Numbered from the stretch's first letter, positions 46,438 to 55,377 are shown. The stretch: 64,000 nucleotides of DNA from Deltaproteobacteria bacterium (GCA_025363655.1 JANYDK010000147.1:140453-204452), one strand, 5' to 3'. Numbers and translations: made by a program. Notes: generated by a model from the letters alone, not told the origin.

Positions 46438-47655
46438 TCACCGCAACTTCAGCTGCGCGATGGAGACCAGCGCGAGGAGGATGGTGATGATCCAGAACCG
46501 GACGACGATCTTCGTCTCCGGCCAACCGAGCTTCTCGAGGTGGTGATGGAAGGGCGCGCGGAGGAAGAGCCGCTTGCCGGTCCCGGTGATTCGCCTCGTC
46601 GCCTTGAAGTACGTCGTCTGCAGGAAGCTCGACCCGGCCTCGACGACGAAGACCCCACCGAGGATGAGGCTGAGGAGCTCGCTCTTCGTCAAGACGGCGC
46701 ACATCCCGAGACCGCCGCCGAGGGCGAGCGCACCGACGTCGCCCATGAAGACGCTGGCGGGGAAGGAGTTGAACCACAAAAAGCCGACACCGGCGCCGAT
46801 CATCGCGCCGCAATAGACGGTCAGCTCACTCGCGTTCCCGATGGCAGGAATGTCCAGATAGTTCGCCACCGAGAAGTGCACGTCGGGGTGGGAGATCGCC
46901 TGACGAACCTCGGGCGAGACGTTGAGGTACTTGGCGAGCGCGATGCCGCTGAAGGTGACGCCGGTGAGGTAGGCGATGATCAGGTACGTGCCGGCGTTGA
47001 TGATCACCGGGCCGATCGCGAGGCCATCGGCGCCGTCGGTGAGGTTGACGCCGTTCGACATGCCGACGACGACGACGAGCGCGAACGAGATGTAGAGCCA
47101 CCCCGGGAGCACGATCGGGTGCTTCGAGAAGGCGAGGAACGGCACCGCCAAATGGGTGCGAATTTCCAGCCAATCGGCAGGCAGCCCGGCGCGCGGCATG
47201 AAGACGTAGGCGAGCGCCGCGCCGCCGACGAGGAACTGACCGACGAGCTTGTAGCGACCGGCGAGCCCTGCCGAGCTGCGCTGGTGAATCTTCAGATAGT
47301 CGTCGAGGTACCCGATGACGCCGTAGCCCGCGGTGACCGCGGCGGTGGCCCAGACGAAGACGTTGTGCGGGTCGGCCCAGAGGATGGTGGGCACCAGCAT
47401 GCAAAGGAGGACGAGCGCCCCACCCATCGTCGGCGTGCCGCGCTTCACCTGGTGGTGCGCCGCCTCGTCTTCCCGAACGACCTGCCCGATCTGCTTTTTT
47501 TGCAGCTCGCGGATGAACCACGGGCTCATGACGAAGCTCATGAGCATGGCGGTCATCGTCGCGGCGACGGCGCGAAAGGGGATGTATCGGAGGACGTTGA
47601 GTCCGCCGAGCCAGTGCGCCTTGAGCCGAAGGGGGTAGAGGAGCTCGTAGAGCAT
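46438..47655 (-). CDS. mraY: Phospho-MurNAc-pentapeptide translocase (lipid I synthase)
   Basis: 405 aa polytopic inner-membrane enzyme that links MurNAc-pentapeptide phosphate to undecaprenyl phosphate. About ten TM segments. Conserved blocks: KRGTPTMGGALVLL, YGVIGYLDDYLKIH (the DDxxK catalytic region), NGVNLTDGADGLAIGP and GDVGALALGGGLG, with APFHHHLEKLGWPETKIV near the C-terminus. Length is slightly above the usual ~360, with an enlarged loop near PDVHFSVANYLDI. It lies 6 nt after murF. Confidence 0.96.
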   Translation of the reverse strand: MLYELLYPLRLKAHWLGGLNVLRYIPFRAVAATMTAMLMSFVMSPWFIRELQKKQIGQVVREDEAAHHQVKRGTPTMGGALVLLCMLVPTILWADPHNVFVWATAAVTAGYGVIGYLDDYLKIHQRSSAGLAGRYKLVGQFLVGGAALAYVFMPRAGLPADWLEIRTHLAVPFLAFSKHPIVLPGWLYISFALVVVVGMSNGVNLTDGADGLAIGPVIINAGTYLIIAYLTGVTFSGIALAKYLNVSPEVRQAISHPDVHFSVANYLDIPAIGNASELTVYCGAMIGAGVGFLWFNSFPASVFMGDVGALALGGGLGMCAVLTKSELLSLILGGVFVVEAGSSFLQTTYFKATRRITGTGKRLFLRAPFHHHLEKLGWPETKIVVRFWIITILLALVSIAQLKLR

Positions 47656-47661
47656 TGCGCG

Positions 47662-49200
47662 TCAGCCCCCGCTTTCGCCGTGGAGAAGACCGCCCCCTCG
47701 ATGCGCGATCTCGCCACCGTGGGCCAAAATCGCGGACGCCACGAGCTCGGTGCGGACGCCCCGCGAGCCCTTCACGAGCACCAGATCACCGGCGCCGATT
47801 TCGCTGGAAAATGCGGCTGCCGCGGCCTCGGAGTCGGCGAAGTGACGAGCCTCGATGCCGCCCGCGCGGGCCGCCGTGACGTAGCGCTCGGCGAGCGGAC
47901 CGATGGCGCAGAGGAGCGCCGGCGCGGCTTCGACGATGGCGGCGGCCACGCGATCGTGCGCTTCGGTCGCGACTTTGCCGAGCTCGCGCATTTCGCCGGC
48001 GACGACCACCAGCCGCAAGCGAGAACGCTCGGCGAGGCCCTTGGCGGTGGCGAGCGAGTCGACGAACGCGGAGGGGCTGGCGTTGTAGCTGTCGTCGAGG
48101 ACGAGGGCGCCGTCTTGCCTCTTGCGGAGCGCGAGCCGGCCGGGAACGGATTGCACGCGTCGCGCGAGCGCCGCTCCGAGCGCGGCCTGCTGCAAGAGTG
48201 GGCGGGACGTCGCTTCGAGGGCGGCGTCGACCGCGGCGACGGCAGCGACGAGATCTCGCGCGGCCGCCTCGCCGAAGATGGGGAGCCGAACGAGGAGCGT
48301 CTCGTCGATCGCCTGCGTATGCCGCGAAACGGTGACGTTGGCGCCGTCGACGAGCGGCGTGTGATCGAGGAGACGGTAGGTGGCGCTGGCATGGCGACCG
48401 AACGACCGCGTCGCCACACGAAGCCCGAGGAGCGCCGCCATCCCCCACGGCTCGTCGATGCAGGCGACCGCACAGAGCCGGCTGGCCACGAGAAGCGCGC
48501 GTTTTTCCCGACAAACAGCCTCTTCGGCGCTCTCCCCGGCGACGATCACGCCCTCGGCATGCGCGACCCCGACGTGCGTGAGGATCGAGACGTCGGGCGC
48601 GGCGATCTCGGCGAGCTGCGCAATTTCTCTGCGCACGTTCATCCCGACCTCGATGACGCCGAGGACGTGGTGCGCTTCGAGTCCGAGCAGCGTCATCGGG
48701 ACGCCGATTCGATTGTTGAGGTTGCCGCGGGTGGCGAGCACCACACCGTCTCCGAGCGCGCTCGCGGCGGCGGCGGCAGCGAGCTCTTTCGTCGTGGTCT
48801 TCCCGGCCGATCCGGTGACGGCGACGATCATCGCGTCTCCACGACGGGCACGCGCCCAACGATCGCGGTGTGCACGCGCGAGACGTCCGAGCGCGATCAA
48901 CGTGTCCTCGACGACGATGACGACGACGGCGCGGCTCGCGAGCCCGGCCGGAAGGGTCGCCTTCCGCTCGACGACGATGCCGACGGCGCCCGCCGCCAAG
49001 GCCTGCTCGAGGAACGTATGCCCGTCGAACGTCTCGCCACGCAAGGCGACGAAGAGGTTGCCCGCTACGATCGCGCGCGTGTCGGTGGTGACCCCGACCA
49101 AGCTCGTCGCCGGATCCCCGAAGGCGAGCGCACCCCCGCTGGCAATGGCCACCTCGGCCGCGGTGAAGCGAGCCTGATTGGTCGGAATGGGCGTCGTCAT
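47662..49200 (-). CDS. murF: UDP-MurNAc-tripeptide-D-Ala-D-Ala ligase
   Basis: 512 aa Mur ligase that adds D-Ala-D-Ala. TTDTRAIVAGNLFVALRGETFDGHTF in domain 1, ATP loop TGSAGKTTTKELA, NLNNRIGVPMTLL and VLDDSYNASPSAFVDSLA in domains 2 and 3, and KGSRGVRTE near the end. Slightly long for the family, with an extended C-terminal His/Gly-rich tail. Its ATG shares one base with the murE stop. Confidence 0.95.
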   Translation of the reverse strand: MTTPIPTNQARFTAAEVAIASGGALAFGDPATSLVGVTTDTRAIVAGNLFVALRGETFDGHTFLEQALAAGAVGIVVERKATLPAGLASRAVVVIVVEDTLIALGRLARAHRDRWARARRGDAMIVAVTGSAGKTTTKELAAAAAASALGDGVVLATRGNLNNRIGVPMTLLGLEAHHVLGVIEVGMNVRREIAQLAEIAAPDVSILTHVGVAHAEGVIVAGESAEEAVCREKRALLVASRLCAVACIDEPWGMAALLGLRVATRSFGRHASATYRLLDHTPLVDGANVTVSRHTQAIDETLLVRLPIFGEAAARDLVAAVAAVDAALEATSRPLLQQAALGAALARRVQSVPGRLALRKRQDGALVLDDSYNASPSAFVDSLATAKGLAERSRLRLVVVAGEMRELGKVATEAHDRVAAAIVEAAPALLCAIGPLAERYVTAARAGGIEARHFADSEAAAAAFSSEIGAGDLVLVKGSRGVRTELVASAILAHGGEIAHRGGGLLHGESGG

Positions 49201-50822
49201 CAGCTTCTTTGCTCCTCGGAATCACGCCGGTCGCGCAGGTGGACACGCTGCGTGAGCGCGCGACGCGCCTCGGCGACGTCGTCGAAGGGACGCTTTTCGG
49301 TGCCGATGAGTTGGTAGTCCTCGTGCCCCTTGCCGGCGAGGAGGACGACGTCACCGGGTTTCGCAGCGTTGATCAGGCGCTCGATCGCCGCCGCGCGATC
49401 GATCTCGACGTGGAAGCCGAGGACGCCGGCAGAGAGCTCGGCGGCGGTGAGCTCACGCACGCCATGGAGCCCTTCACGCACGTCTTCGAGAATTTTCCGC
49501 GGGTCTTCGGTGCGTGGATTGTCGCTCGTGAGGAGCCCGACGTCGGCGCCGCGCGCGACCGCCTCGCCCATCGGCGCGCGCTTCTTCGCGTCACGATCGC
49601 CGCCGCAGCCGAAGAGACAGAGGAGCCGCCCACCGGTGCTCTTCGTCAGCGGCCGCAGCGCACCGAGCACCCGAATCAGCGCATCGGGCGTGTGCGCGTA
49701 GTCGACGAGGACGGTGATGTCATCGCGCGATTCGTCCGACGCCGCCTCGAGCCGGCCGGGGACCGCACGTGCCTCTCCGAGCGCCGAAGCGGCGTGATCG
49801 GCGCGCACCCCGAGCCCGACGAGGACGCCGAGCGCGACGGTGAGGTTCTGCAAGTTGTGCTCGCCGACCAAAGGCGAGACGAGCGTCAGGGGACCATCCG
49901 GTGTCGAGAGCTCGGCCTTCGTGCCGCGCGCATCGACGCTCGCCGAGAGCACGCGCACGTCCGCCGAGGCCGCGCGACCGACCTTGATCAGCGGCGTCGT
50001 CACCTCGCGCGCCAGCCGCTCGCCATGGTCGTCATCGATGGAGACGACCGAGACGCCCGGATGGAGCTCGACGAAGAGGCGACGTTTCGCCTGGAAATAC
50101 CGCTCCATCGTGCCGTGGTAGTCGAGGTGATCTTGCGTCAGGTTGGTGAACGCGGCAGCGCGGATGCGCGTCCCGGCGAGGCGCCCTTGATCGAGCGCGT
50201 GCGACGACACCTCGATCGCGGCATGATCGGCGCCCTGCCCGCGCGCCCAATCGAGGAGACGCGAGAGCTCGTCGCCTTCGGGCGTGGTGTGCGCCGTCGG
50301 ACGTCGCTCGTCGCCGAGCCGCGCGCCGACGGTGCCGATCACCGCGCAATCCGGACCGTCGCCTCGGCGCGCGGCGAGCACGTCGAGCGCCGCGCCGAGG
50401 AGCCAGCTGGTGGTGGTCTTGCCGTTGGTGCCGGTGATGCCGAGGACCTCGACGACGTACGAAGGATGCGCGTGCACCGCCGACGCGGCGATCCCCAGCG
50501 CCGCCCGCACGTAGGCGCGCGAAACGACGATCTGGGGGATTTTCAGGTCGAGCTCGCCGTCTTCCTCTTCACGGAGAATCGCCGAAGCGCCTCTGCCGAT
50601 CGCATCCGCGAGGAAAGCCGCGCGCGCCTTCTCGTCACGCGAGCCGGCTCTGGCGACGTAGAGATCGCCCGGCCCGACGCGCCGCGAGTCCTGCTGCACG
50701 TCGCGAACGAAGACAGAATCGTCGCCGACGAGGCGCACGGGCCCGCCAGGCACGAGCTCGGAGACGACGGTCTCGAGCGGGACGCCGCGAGGGTCACGAC
50801 GGGAAGGGGGAGGAGGGACCAT
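49200..50822 (-). CDS. murE: UDP-MurNAc-tripeptide synthetase
   Basis: 540 aa Mur ligase that adds the third residue. DSRRVGPGDLYVARAG, ATP loop GITGTNGKTTTSWL, NLTQDHLDYHGTMERYFQAK and the DNPRTEDP motif are visible. DNPR with the following Glu fits enzymes that add meso-diaminopimelate rather than Lys, so the wall is predicted to be DAP-type. It begins 23 nt after the PBP gene and ends on the first base of murF. Confidence 0.95.
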   Translation of the reverse strand: MVPPPPSRRDPRGVPLETVVSELVPGGPVRLVGDDSVFVRDVQQDSRRVGPGDLYVARAGSRDEKARAAFLADAIGRGASAILREEEDGELDLKIPQIVVSRAYVRAALGIAASAVHAHPSYVVEVLGITGTNGKTTTSWLLGAALDVLAARRGDGPDCAVIGTVGARLGDERRPTAHTTPEGDELSRLLDWARGQGADHAAIEVSSHALDQGRLAGTRIRAAAFTNLTQDHLDYHGTMERYFQAKRRLFVELHPGVSVVSIDDDHGERLAREVTTPLIKVGRAASADVRVLSASVDARGTKAELSTPDGPLTLVSPLVGEHNLQNLTVALGVLVGLGVRADHAASALGEARAVPGRLEAASDESRDDITVLVDYAHTPDALIRVLGALRPLTKSTGGRLLCLFGCGGDRDAKKRAPMGEAVARGADVGLLTSDNPRTEDPRKILEDVREGLHGVRELTAAELSAGVLGFHVEIDRAAAIERLINAAKPGDVVLLAGKGHEDYQLIGTEKRPFDDVAEARRALTQRVHLRDRRDSEEQRS

Positions 50823-50845
50823 GATGGTTCTCCTTCACGACGCCT

Positions 50846-53029
50846 TCACGACGACGGCTCGAGCTTGAGCCGGACCGTCATCCCACGCACGGTGACGACG
50901 CCGCCCGCCGGCTCCTGCTTCACGACCGTCCCCGACCCATCGAGCACCGGGACGAGCCCGACCGCGGTGAGCGCCTTGACCGCGTCGCGCGCGCCGAGCC
51001 CGGCCACCTCGGGGACGATCACCCGTGGGATTTCGCCGTTCGGTCCACCGATGTTTTTGGCAGGAATGGCAGGAATGGCAAGATTGGCCGGAACATTGGC
51101 AGGATTGGCAGGAAGTCCGGATCCCACCGGCGGCCCGATCGGAGCGCTGACCGCGCCGCCCGGACCGGTGACATCGAGGAGCGGATCGATCATCCCCGCA
51201 GCCATGTCGGCGTAGACCTTCGGCGTCGGATCTTCGAGGGGGAAGGTGATCGGCGTCTTCGCCAAATCGCCCGAGGGGGCGACGCCGTAGCGCGAGAGCG
51301 CACGCATGGCGATGCGACGGAAGAGCGGCGCCGCGACCTGACCGCCGAGGTGGGCGACCCACGGCTCGTCGATGACGACGGCGACGACGAAACGAGGCTT
51401 CTGCGCCGGCACGAAGCCGACGAACGACGAGACCCACTTGTCGGGATCGTACTTGCCGGTCGCGGGATCGGCCTTCTGCGCCGTCGCCGTCTTGCCGGCC
51501 ACGCGATAGCCGGGAATGTGCGCTTCCTTGCCGGTGCCGCCCTCTTCGACGACGCCCGTCATCATCTCGGTGACGAGGTGCGCGGCGAACGGCGGGACGG
51601 CTTCGCGACGGACGACGGGGATCTCCTCGCGGACCACCTCGCCCATCGAGCTCGTGACCTTCTTCACCAGCATCGGCTCGAGGAGCTTGCCGCCGTTGGC
51701 GATCGCGCTCATCGCCATCGCCATCTGGATGCCGGTGACGCTGACGCCCTGCCCGAAGCTCGCGTACGCGACCTCGACCTCGTACCAAGGCCGGCCACGC
51801 GCGCGGAGGACGCCGGTCCCTTCGCCGGGAATTCCGAGCCCGGTGGTCTCGCCGAAACCAAAGCGCTTGAGCGCCGCGTAGAGCCCCGCTTCACCGAGCA
51901 AAAGGCCGATTTTTCCGGCGCAGATGTTCGACGACTTGGCGATGATCTGGCTCGGCGTCAGCATCCCTTCCGGGTGCGTGTCGTGGATCGTCTGCCCGCC
52001 AATTTCCCAGACGCCATTCTCGCAGAAGAGCTCTTCCGTCGGCTTCAGCTTCCCCTCGGCGAGCGCCGCGGCGACGGTGAAGATCTTCATCGTCGAGCCC
52101 GGCTCGAGGCGGTCGGCGATGCCGTGGTGCTTGCGCGCCTCGATCGGCGAGTCGCCGTAGTCGTTGGGGTTGTAGGCAGGCGCGCTCGCCATCGCCAAGA
52201 TCTCGCCGGTGTTCGGATCGACGACGATCGCGCTCCCCGACTTCGCCTCGAACGCCCGCAGCGCCGCCTCGAGATCGGCCTGCACGTCGTACTGGAGACC
52301 GAGATCGAGCGCGAGCTGGACGTCGTCGCCGGCGAGCGCGCGTTCGTCCTCGATGCCGTCGCCGAAGAGGAGCGTGCCCTTGCGATCACGGAGCGCGGTG
52401 ATCTGATCGGCACGACCGCGCAGGTCTTCGTCGAAGGCTTTTTCCAGCCCATCGATGCCGTTGCCGTCGGTGGAGACGAAGCCGACGAGCCCCCAGAGCG
52501 CCTCGCGCCCGGGATAGAATCGGTGCCCTTCGCCCTCGATCATCAGCCCCTTCAACGCCCTCGGGCCCAACTTCGGATCGACCAGCGCGCGGAGAGCGAC
52601 CGTCTCGTCTTGACTGAGACGACGCTTGAGCCAGATGAACCGACGCTTCGTCGCCAGCTTCTGCTGCACGTCGGCGAGGGGCATCACGAGCGCTTGCGCG
52701 AGGCGCGCAGCGGCGTCGTCGAGGAGCGCGGGCACGTCCTTCGGCGCCACCCCGCGGACGAGCTCGGCGACGTTGATCGCGACCGAGGGAACGTCGAGCG
52801 AGACCGCCAGCGGCTCACCGTTGCGATCGAGGATCGAGCCACGCGTCGGCTGCACCTTGAGGCGACGTTGACGTTGACGTTCGGCGATCGCGCGCCACTC
52901 GGCGCCGTGCTTGACCTGGATGTTGTAGGCGCTGCTGACGACCGAGGCGAGACCGGTCGCGAGGAGCCCGCAGAGGACGCCCATCCGCACCTTCAGCCAT
53001 CGCGCCCGACGCGGCTCGATGTTCCTCAC
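50846..53029 (-). CDS. ftsI: FtsI/PBP3-type transpeptidase with C-terminal PASTA domain
   Basis: 727 aa class B PBP. GTG 53029 overlaps the ftsL stop by 4 nt. An N-terminal TM (about 15-35) is followed by a pedestal/dimerisation domain (PTRGSILDRNGEPLA), then the transpeptidase: STMK at 312-315 (catalytic Ser), SSN at 366-368 and KTAT at 513-516. One PASTA domain occupies about 665-725 (VPEVAGLGARDAVKALTAVGLVPV). A Pro/Ala/Asn repeat precedes it (PANPANVPANLAIPAIPAK). PASTA domains are common on Gram-positive PBPs and on some delta-type proteobacterial division PBPs. It acts with FtsW in septal wall synthesis. Confidence 0.94.
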   Translation of the reverse strand: MRNIEPRRARWLKVRMGVLCGLLATGLASVVSSAYNIQVKHGAEWRAIAERQRQRRLKVQPTRGSILDRNGEPLAVSLDVPSVAINVAELVRGVAPKDVPALLDDAAARLAQALVMPLADVQQKLATKRRFIWLKRRLSQDETVALRALVDPKLGPRALKGLMIEGEGHRFYPGREALWGLVGFVSTDGNGIDGLEKAFDEDLRGRADQITALRDRKGTLLFGDGIEDERALAGDDVQLALDLGLQYDVQADLEAALRAFEAKSGSAIVVDPNTGEILAMASAPAYNPNDYGDSPIEARKHHGIADRLEPGSTMKIFTVAAALAEGKLKPTEELFCENGVWEIGGQTIHDTHPEGMLTPSQIIAKSSNICAGKIGLLLGEAGLYAALKRFGFGETTGLGIPGEGTGVLRARGRPWYEVEVAYASFGQGVSVTGIQMAMAMSAIANGGKLLEPMLVKKVTSSMGEVVREEIPVVRREAVPPFAAHLVTEMMTGVVEEGGTGKEAHIPGYRVAGKTATAQKADPATGKYDPDKWVSSFVGFVPAQKPRFVVAVVIDEPWVAHLGGQVAAPLFRRIAMRALSRYGVAPSGDLAKTPITFPLEDPTPKVYADMAAGMIDPLLDVTGPGGAVSAPIGPPVGSGLPANPANVPANLAIPAIPAKNIGGPNGEIPRVIVPEVAGLGARDAVKALTAVGLVPVLDGSGTVVKQEPAGGVVTVRGMTVRLKLEPSS
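51059..51117 (-). repeat. 9-bp coding repeat in the PBP linker
   Basis: About six imperfect copies of the 9-bp unit ggcaggaat (plus strand) encode the short Pro/Ala/Asn/Ile linker before the PASTA domain. Copy changes stay in frame. Confidence 0.75.
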
Positions 53030-53448
53030 GGCGCCTCCAAGGCGGGCGGCGCGATCGACGGCGCCAGCACCGGCGCCATCACCGGTGAAGGCGACAAGCC
53101 CATGCTCGCCGACGCGGACGGAGCTTGTTTTTGTGCCGTTGCGCTCGTCTTCGCTTCCGTCGCCTCGATCGGTGCGCCGACGACGAAGATGCGCTGCGGC
53201 GGCGGCTCCTCCATCTGAAGGACCCCCTTGGCCAGCGCTCCGACGCGCTCGGGATTGCGATACGCGACCGCTTCGACTTGGAGCACGCGGCGGGTCTCGC
53301 GGAGCTGCGCTTGCTTGTTGCGCGCACGTCCGAGGCGATACCCGAGCTCGACGGATCGACTCCGAAGCGCGAGGTAGAGCACGAACGCCGACGCGGTGGC
53401 GACGACGGCGAGCGTCCACAGCGAGACGAAGCGCGTGGTCCTCGTCAC
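53026..53448 (-). CDS. ftsL: FtsL-like division protein
   Basis: 140 aa. A short N-terminus, one TM (about 7-28, VSLWTLAVVATASAFVLYLALRS region), then a short coiled coil (ELGYRLGRARNKQAQLRETRRVLQVE) and a Pro/Ala/Ser-rich tail. Small size, topology and position between rsmH and the PBP identify FtsL; primary sequence is poorly conserved in this family. GTG 53448 overlaps the rsmH stop by 4 nt and its stop overlaps the PBP start by 4 nt. Confidence 0.85.
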   Translation of the reverse strand: MTRTTRFVSLWTLAVVATASAFVLYLALRSRSVELGYRLGRARNKQAQLRETRRVLQVEAVAYRNPERVGALAKGVLQMEEPPPQRIFVVGAPIEATEAKTSATAQKQAPSASASMGLSPSPVMAPVLAPSIAPPALEAP

Positions 53449-54422
53449 GAAGCGCCTCCGTATTTCTTCGCCCTGCGCGCGGCGTAGCGGGCCTCGCGAT
53501 CGTTCTTCGGCGCGCCCGGCGCGAGCAGCTTGGCGGCGCGGAGCTTGGCGCTGCGTGCGCGAGGATTGTCGGTGAGCTCGGCCTCGCCAGCGACCATCGG
53601 CTTGCGCTGCAGCAGCGCCCAACGCTCGCCCGCGAACGCGCGTTTGACGCGGCCATCCTCGAGCGAATGAAAGCTGATGATGGCGGCGACGCCTCCCTCG
53701 GCGACCAGCGTCGGCAGATCGGCGAGGAGCCGATCGAGCTGCCCGAGCTCGTCGTTGACCGCGATGCGCAGCGCTTGGAACGTTCGCGTCGCCGGATCGA
53801 TCCCGACGTCGCCCTTGCCGCCGACCGCCGACCAAATCGCGTGGCGGAGGTCGCCGGTCGTCTCCAACTTGCCTTCGGTGGCCGCGCGCTTGATCGACGA
53901 GGCGATGCGCCGTGAGCGCCGCTCTTCGCCGAGCTCGAAGATCAAATCGGCGAGCTCGGTGTCCGTGCAGCGATCGATGAGCTCGCGTGCCGTCTCGCCG
54001 TGGGAGCGATCCATCCGCATGTCGATCGGCGCCGCCGAAGCGTCACGACGGAAGCTCATGCCGCGCGAGGCATCGTCGAGCTGCGGTGAGGAGACGCCGA
54101 GATCGGCGACGAGTCCGTCGAAGCCGCCTGCTTCTCCCGCATCACGCAAGAGGCTGGTGGCATCGGCGAACGCCCCATGAAGGATGCGCACGTGACCCGC
54201 GAACGGCGACAGACGCGCGCCAGCAGCCGCGATCGCCGTCTCGTCGCGATCGATGCCCACGAGCGTCGCCTTTGGCGCGGCCGTGAGGAGACCTTCGGAG
54301 TGACCACCGCCACCGAGCGTGACGTCGAGGTAGCGGCCACCTTCGCGCGGCGCGATCGCGGCCACGACCTCGGCGCGTAGCACCGTGTGGTGGACGAACG
54401 CGTGATCGACGGGTGCGCTCAC
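53445..54422 (-). CDS. rsmH: 16S rRNA (cytosine1402-N4)-methyltransferase
   Basis: 325 aa RsmH (MraW). The SAM-binding block YLDVTLGGGGHSEGLL near the N-terminus, VADLGVSSPQLDDASRGMSFR in mid-protein, and IISFHSLEDGRVKRAF near residue 260 are the family signatures; the enzyme modifies the ribosomal decoding centre. GTG 54422 overlaps the mraZ stop by 4 nt and places HAFVHHTVLRAEVV at the usual N-terminus. In-frame sequence upstream overlaps mraZ and is not likely translated. Confidence 0.95.
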   Translation of the reverse strand: MSAPVDHAFVHHTVLRAEVVAAIAPREGGRYLDVTLGGGGHSEGLLTAAPKATLVGIDRDETAIAAAGARLSPFAGHVRILHGAFADATSLLRDAGEAGGFDGLVADLGVSSPQLDDASRGMSFRRDASAAPIDMRMDRSHGETARELIDRCTDTELADLIFELGEERRSRRIASSIKRAATEGKLETTGDLRHAIWSAVGGKGDVGIDPATRTFQALRIAVNDELGQLDRLLADLPTLVAEGGVAAIISFHSLEDGRVKRAFAGERWALLQRKPMVAGEAELTDNPRARSAKLRAAKLLAPGAPKNDREARYAARRAKKYGGAS

Positions 54423-54862
54423 AGCCCGAGCTCCCCGAGCTTGATCGCCAGCTCGCGACGCTCTTCCTCGGTCGTCTCGGTGACGCGCACCCAACGCGAC
54501 TTCGACCAGAGCTCGGCGTTTCGCCCCATGCCCGCCCAGACGACGTCCTTCTCCAGGCCCGCGTACGCACGCAGCGTCGGTGGCACGAGCACGCGCCCGG
54601 TGGCGTCGAACGTCACCTCGACGGCCGCGCTGACGTAGAGACGACGAAGCTTCACCACGTTCGGATCGAAGCGCGGCAAGTGCGCGAGCTTCTCCTCGAA
54701 GGCTCGCCACTCGGCGAGTGGATAGGCGACGAGGCACGGATCGAGCGCGCTCGTGAGGACGAAGCGATCGTCGCCGGCAGCCGCGAGCGCATCGCGAAAA
54801 CGCGCAGGTAGGCTCGTGCGCCCCTTCGCGTCCATCGCGTGCTCGTACTGCCCTTGCCACAT
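54419..54862 (-). CDS. mraZ: MraZ transcriptional regulator
   Basis: 147 aa with two SpoVT/AbrB-like repeats: YEHAMDAKGRTSLPARFRDAL in the first and EVTFDATGRVLVPPTLRAYAGL in the second, each carrying the D-x-K/T-GR core. MraZ forms rings that bind tandem GTGG-type boxes in its own promoter and controls the cell-wall and division cluster that follows. Matching boxes lie about 30-70 bp upstream. First gene of the 14-gene cluster. Confidence 0.95.
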   Translation of the reverse strand: MWQGQYEHAMDAKGRTSLPARFRDALAAAGDDRFVLTSALDPCLVAYPLAEWRAFEEKLAHLPRFDPNVVKLRRLYVSAAVEVTFDATGRVLVPPTLRAYAGLEKDVVWAGMGRNAELWSKSRWVRVTETTEEERRELAIKLGELGL

Positions 54863-54891
54863 CTGCTCCGGTCACTCTCATGTCGCGGAGG

Positions 54892-54933
54892 CTTTTGGCA
54901 CTTCTTGCCACTTCTTCCCACCGGACAGCCCAC
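54892..54933 (-). promoter_or_regulatory. Candidate MraZ operator (tandem GTGG boxes)
   Basis: On the minus strand GTGGGAAGAA, GTGGCAAGAA and GTGCCAAAAG follow one another exactly 10 bp apart, with another GTGGGC 12 bp upstream of the first. MraZ of E. coli and Mycoplasma binds direct repeats of GTGGG-type boxes with 10-bp periodicity just upstream of mraZ. The match in motif, spacing and position is good. Confidence 0.75.
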
Positions 54934-54961
54934 CCTACGGAGGGGTGGAGCGATCCGTCAA
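54932..54961 (-). promoter_or_regulatory. Candidate promoter of the division/cell-wall cluster
   Basis: On the minus strand TTGACG (54956-54961) is followed, after 18 nt, by TAGGGT (54932-54937). The -35 is near consensus and the -10 is weak. The MraZ boxes begin right at the -10, as expected for repression of this promoter. Confidence 0.45.
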
Positions 54962-55031
54962 GTAAGGCGGTCGGGTTTTTTGCCGGGAATTGGACAAAGA
55001 AGCGCGAACCTGGGTCCAATGCCGCACAGCG

Positions 55032-55052
55032 TTATCCGCAGGGTGTGGATAA
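55032..55052. promoter_or_regulatory. Inverted pair of DnaA boxes
   Basis: TTATCCGCA (55032-55040, plus strand) faces TTATCCACA on the minus strand (plus TGTGGATAA, 55044-55052), 3 nt apart. The second is a perfect DnaA box and the first differs at one position. They lie 75-95 bp upstream of the candidate cluster promoter. Confidence 0.7.
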
Positions 55053-55137
55053 CCCGTGAGCAAGTGTGCAGGCCAAGTTCTCGGCGTGCGCTGGCGCAGC
55101 CTCGAGACGGGTGCGACGAGGGCCGCGGGCGAGGCGT

Positions 55138-55377
55138 CTAGTTCGTCTTCGTCTTACAAGGGCACTCGGTCGGCATCGTCACCGGCATCACGAAGTCGTG
55201 ACCGCTCGTCGGGGCGCTCGTCACGGCGCTCGGAGGACTCGAGGTGGAAGACGCGCTCGCCGGGCTCGTGGCGACGTACGTGGTCGTCGGCGACTCGCCC
55301 TTCGGCTGTGAGCCTCCGCACGCGAAGGACCATCCGAACGAGACGACGATCGCGCTGCAGGCCCCCAGACGACGCAT
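55138..55377 (-). CDS. Small lipoprotein, unknown function
   Basis: 79 aa. MRRLGACSAIVVSFGWSFAC is a plausible lipoprotein signal with lipobox SFAC; the mature part is short, Ser/Thr/Pro/Ala rich and ends CPCKTKTN. Codon use fits the neighbours. Convincing mainly through the signal peptide; there is no recognised family. It is divergent from the phosphoesterase gene. Confidence 0.6.
   Translation of the reverse strand: MRRLGACSAIVVSFGWSFACGGSQPKGESPTTTYVATSPASASSTSSPPSAVTSAPTSGHDFVMPVTMPTECPCKTKTN

Noticed and set aside
46282..49317. 1011-codon plus-strand ORF opposite mraY and murF
   Set aside because: Arg/Glu/Asp-rich shadow of two well conserved enzyme genes on minus; no domain of its own.
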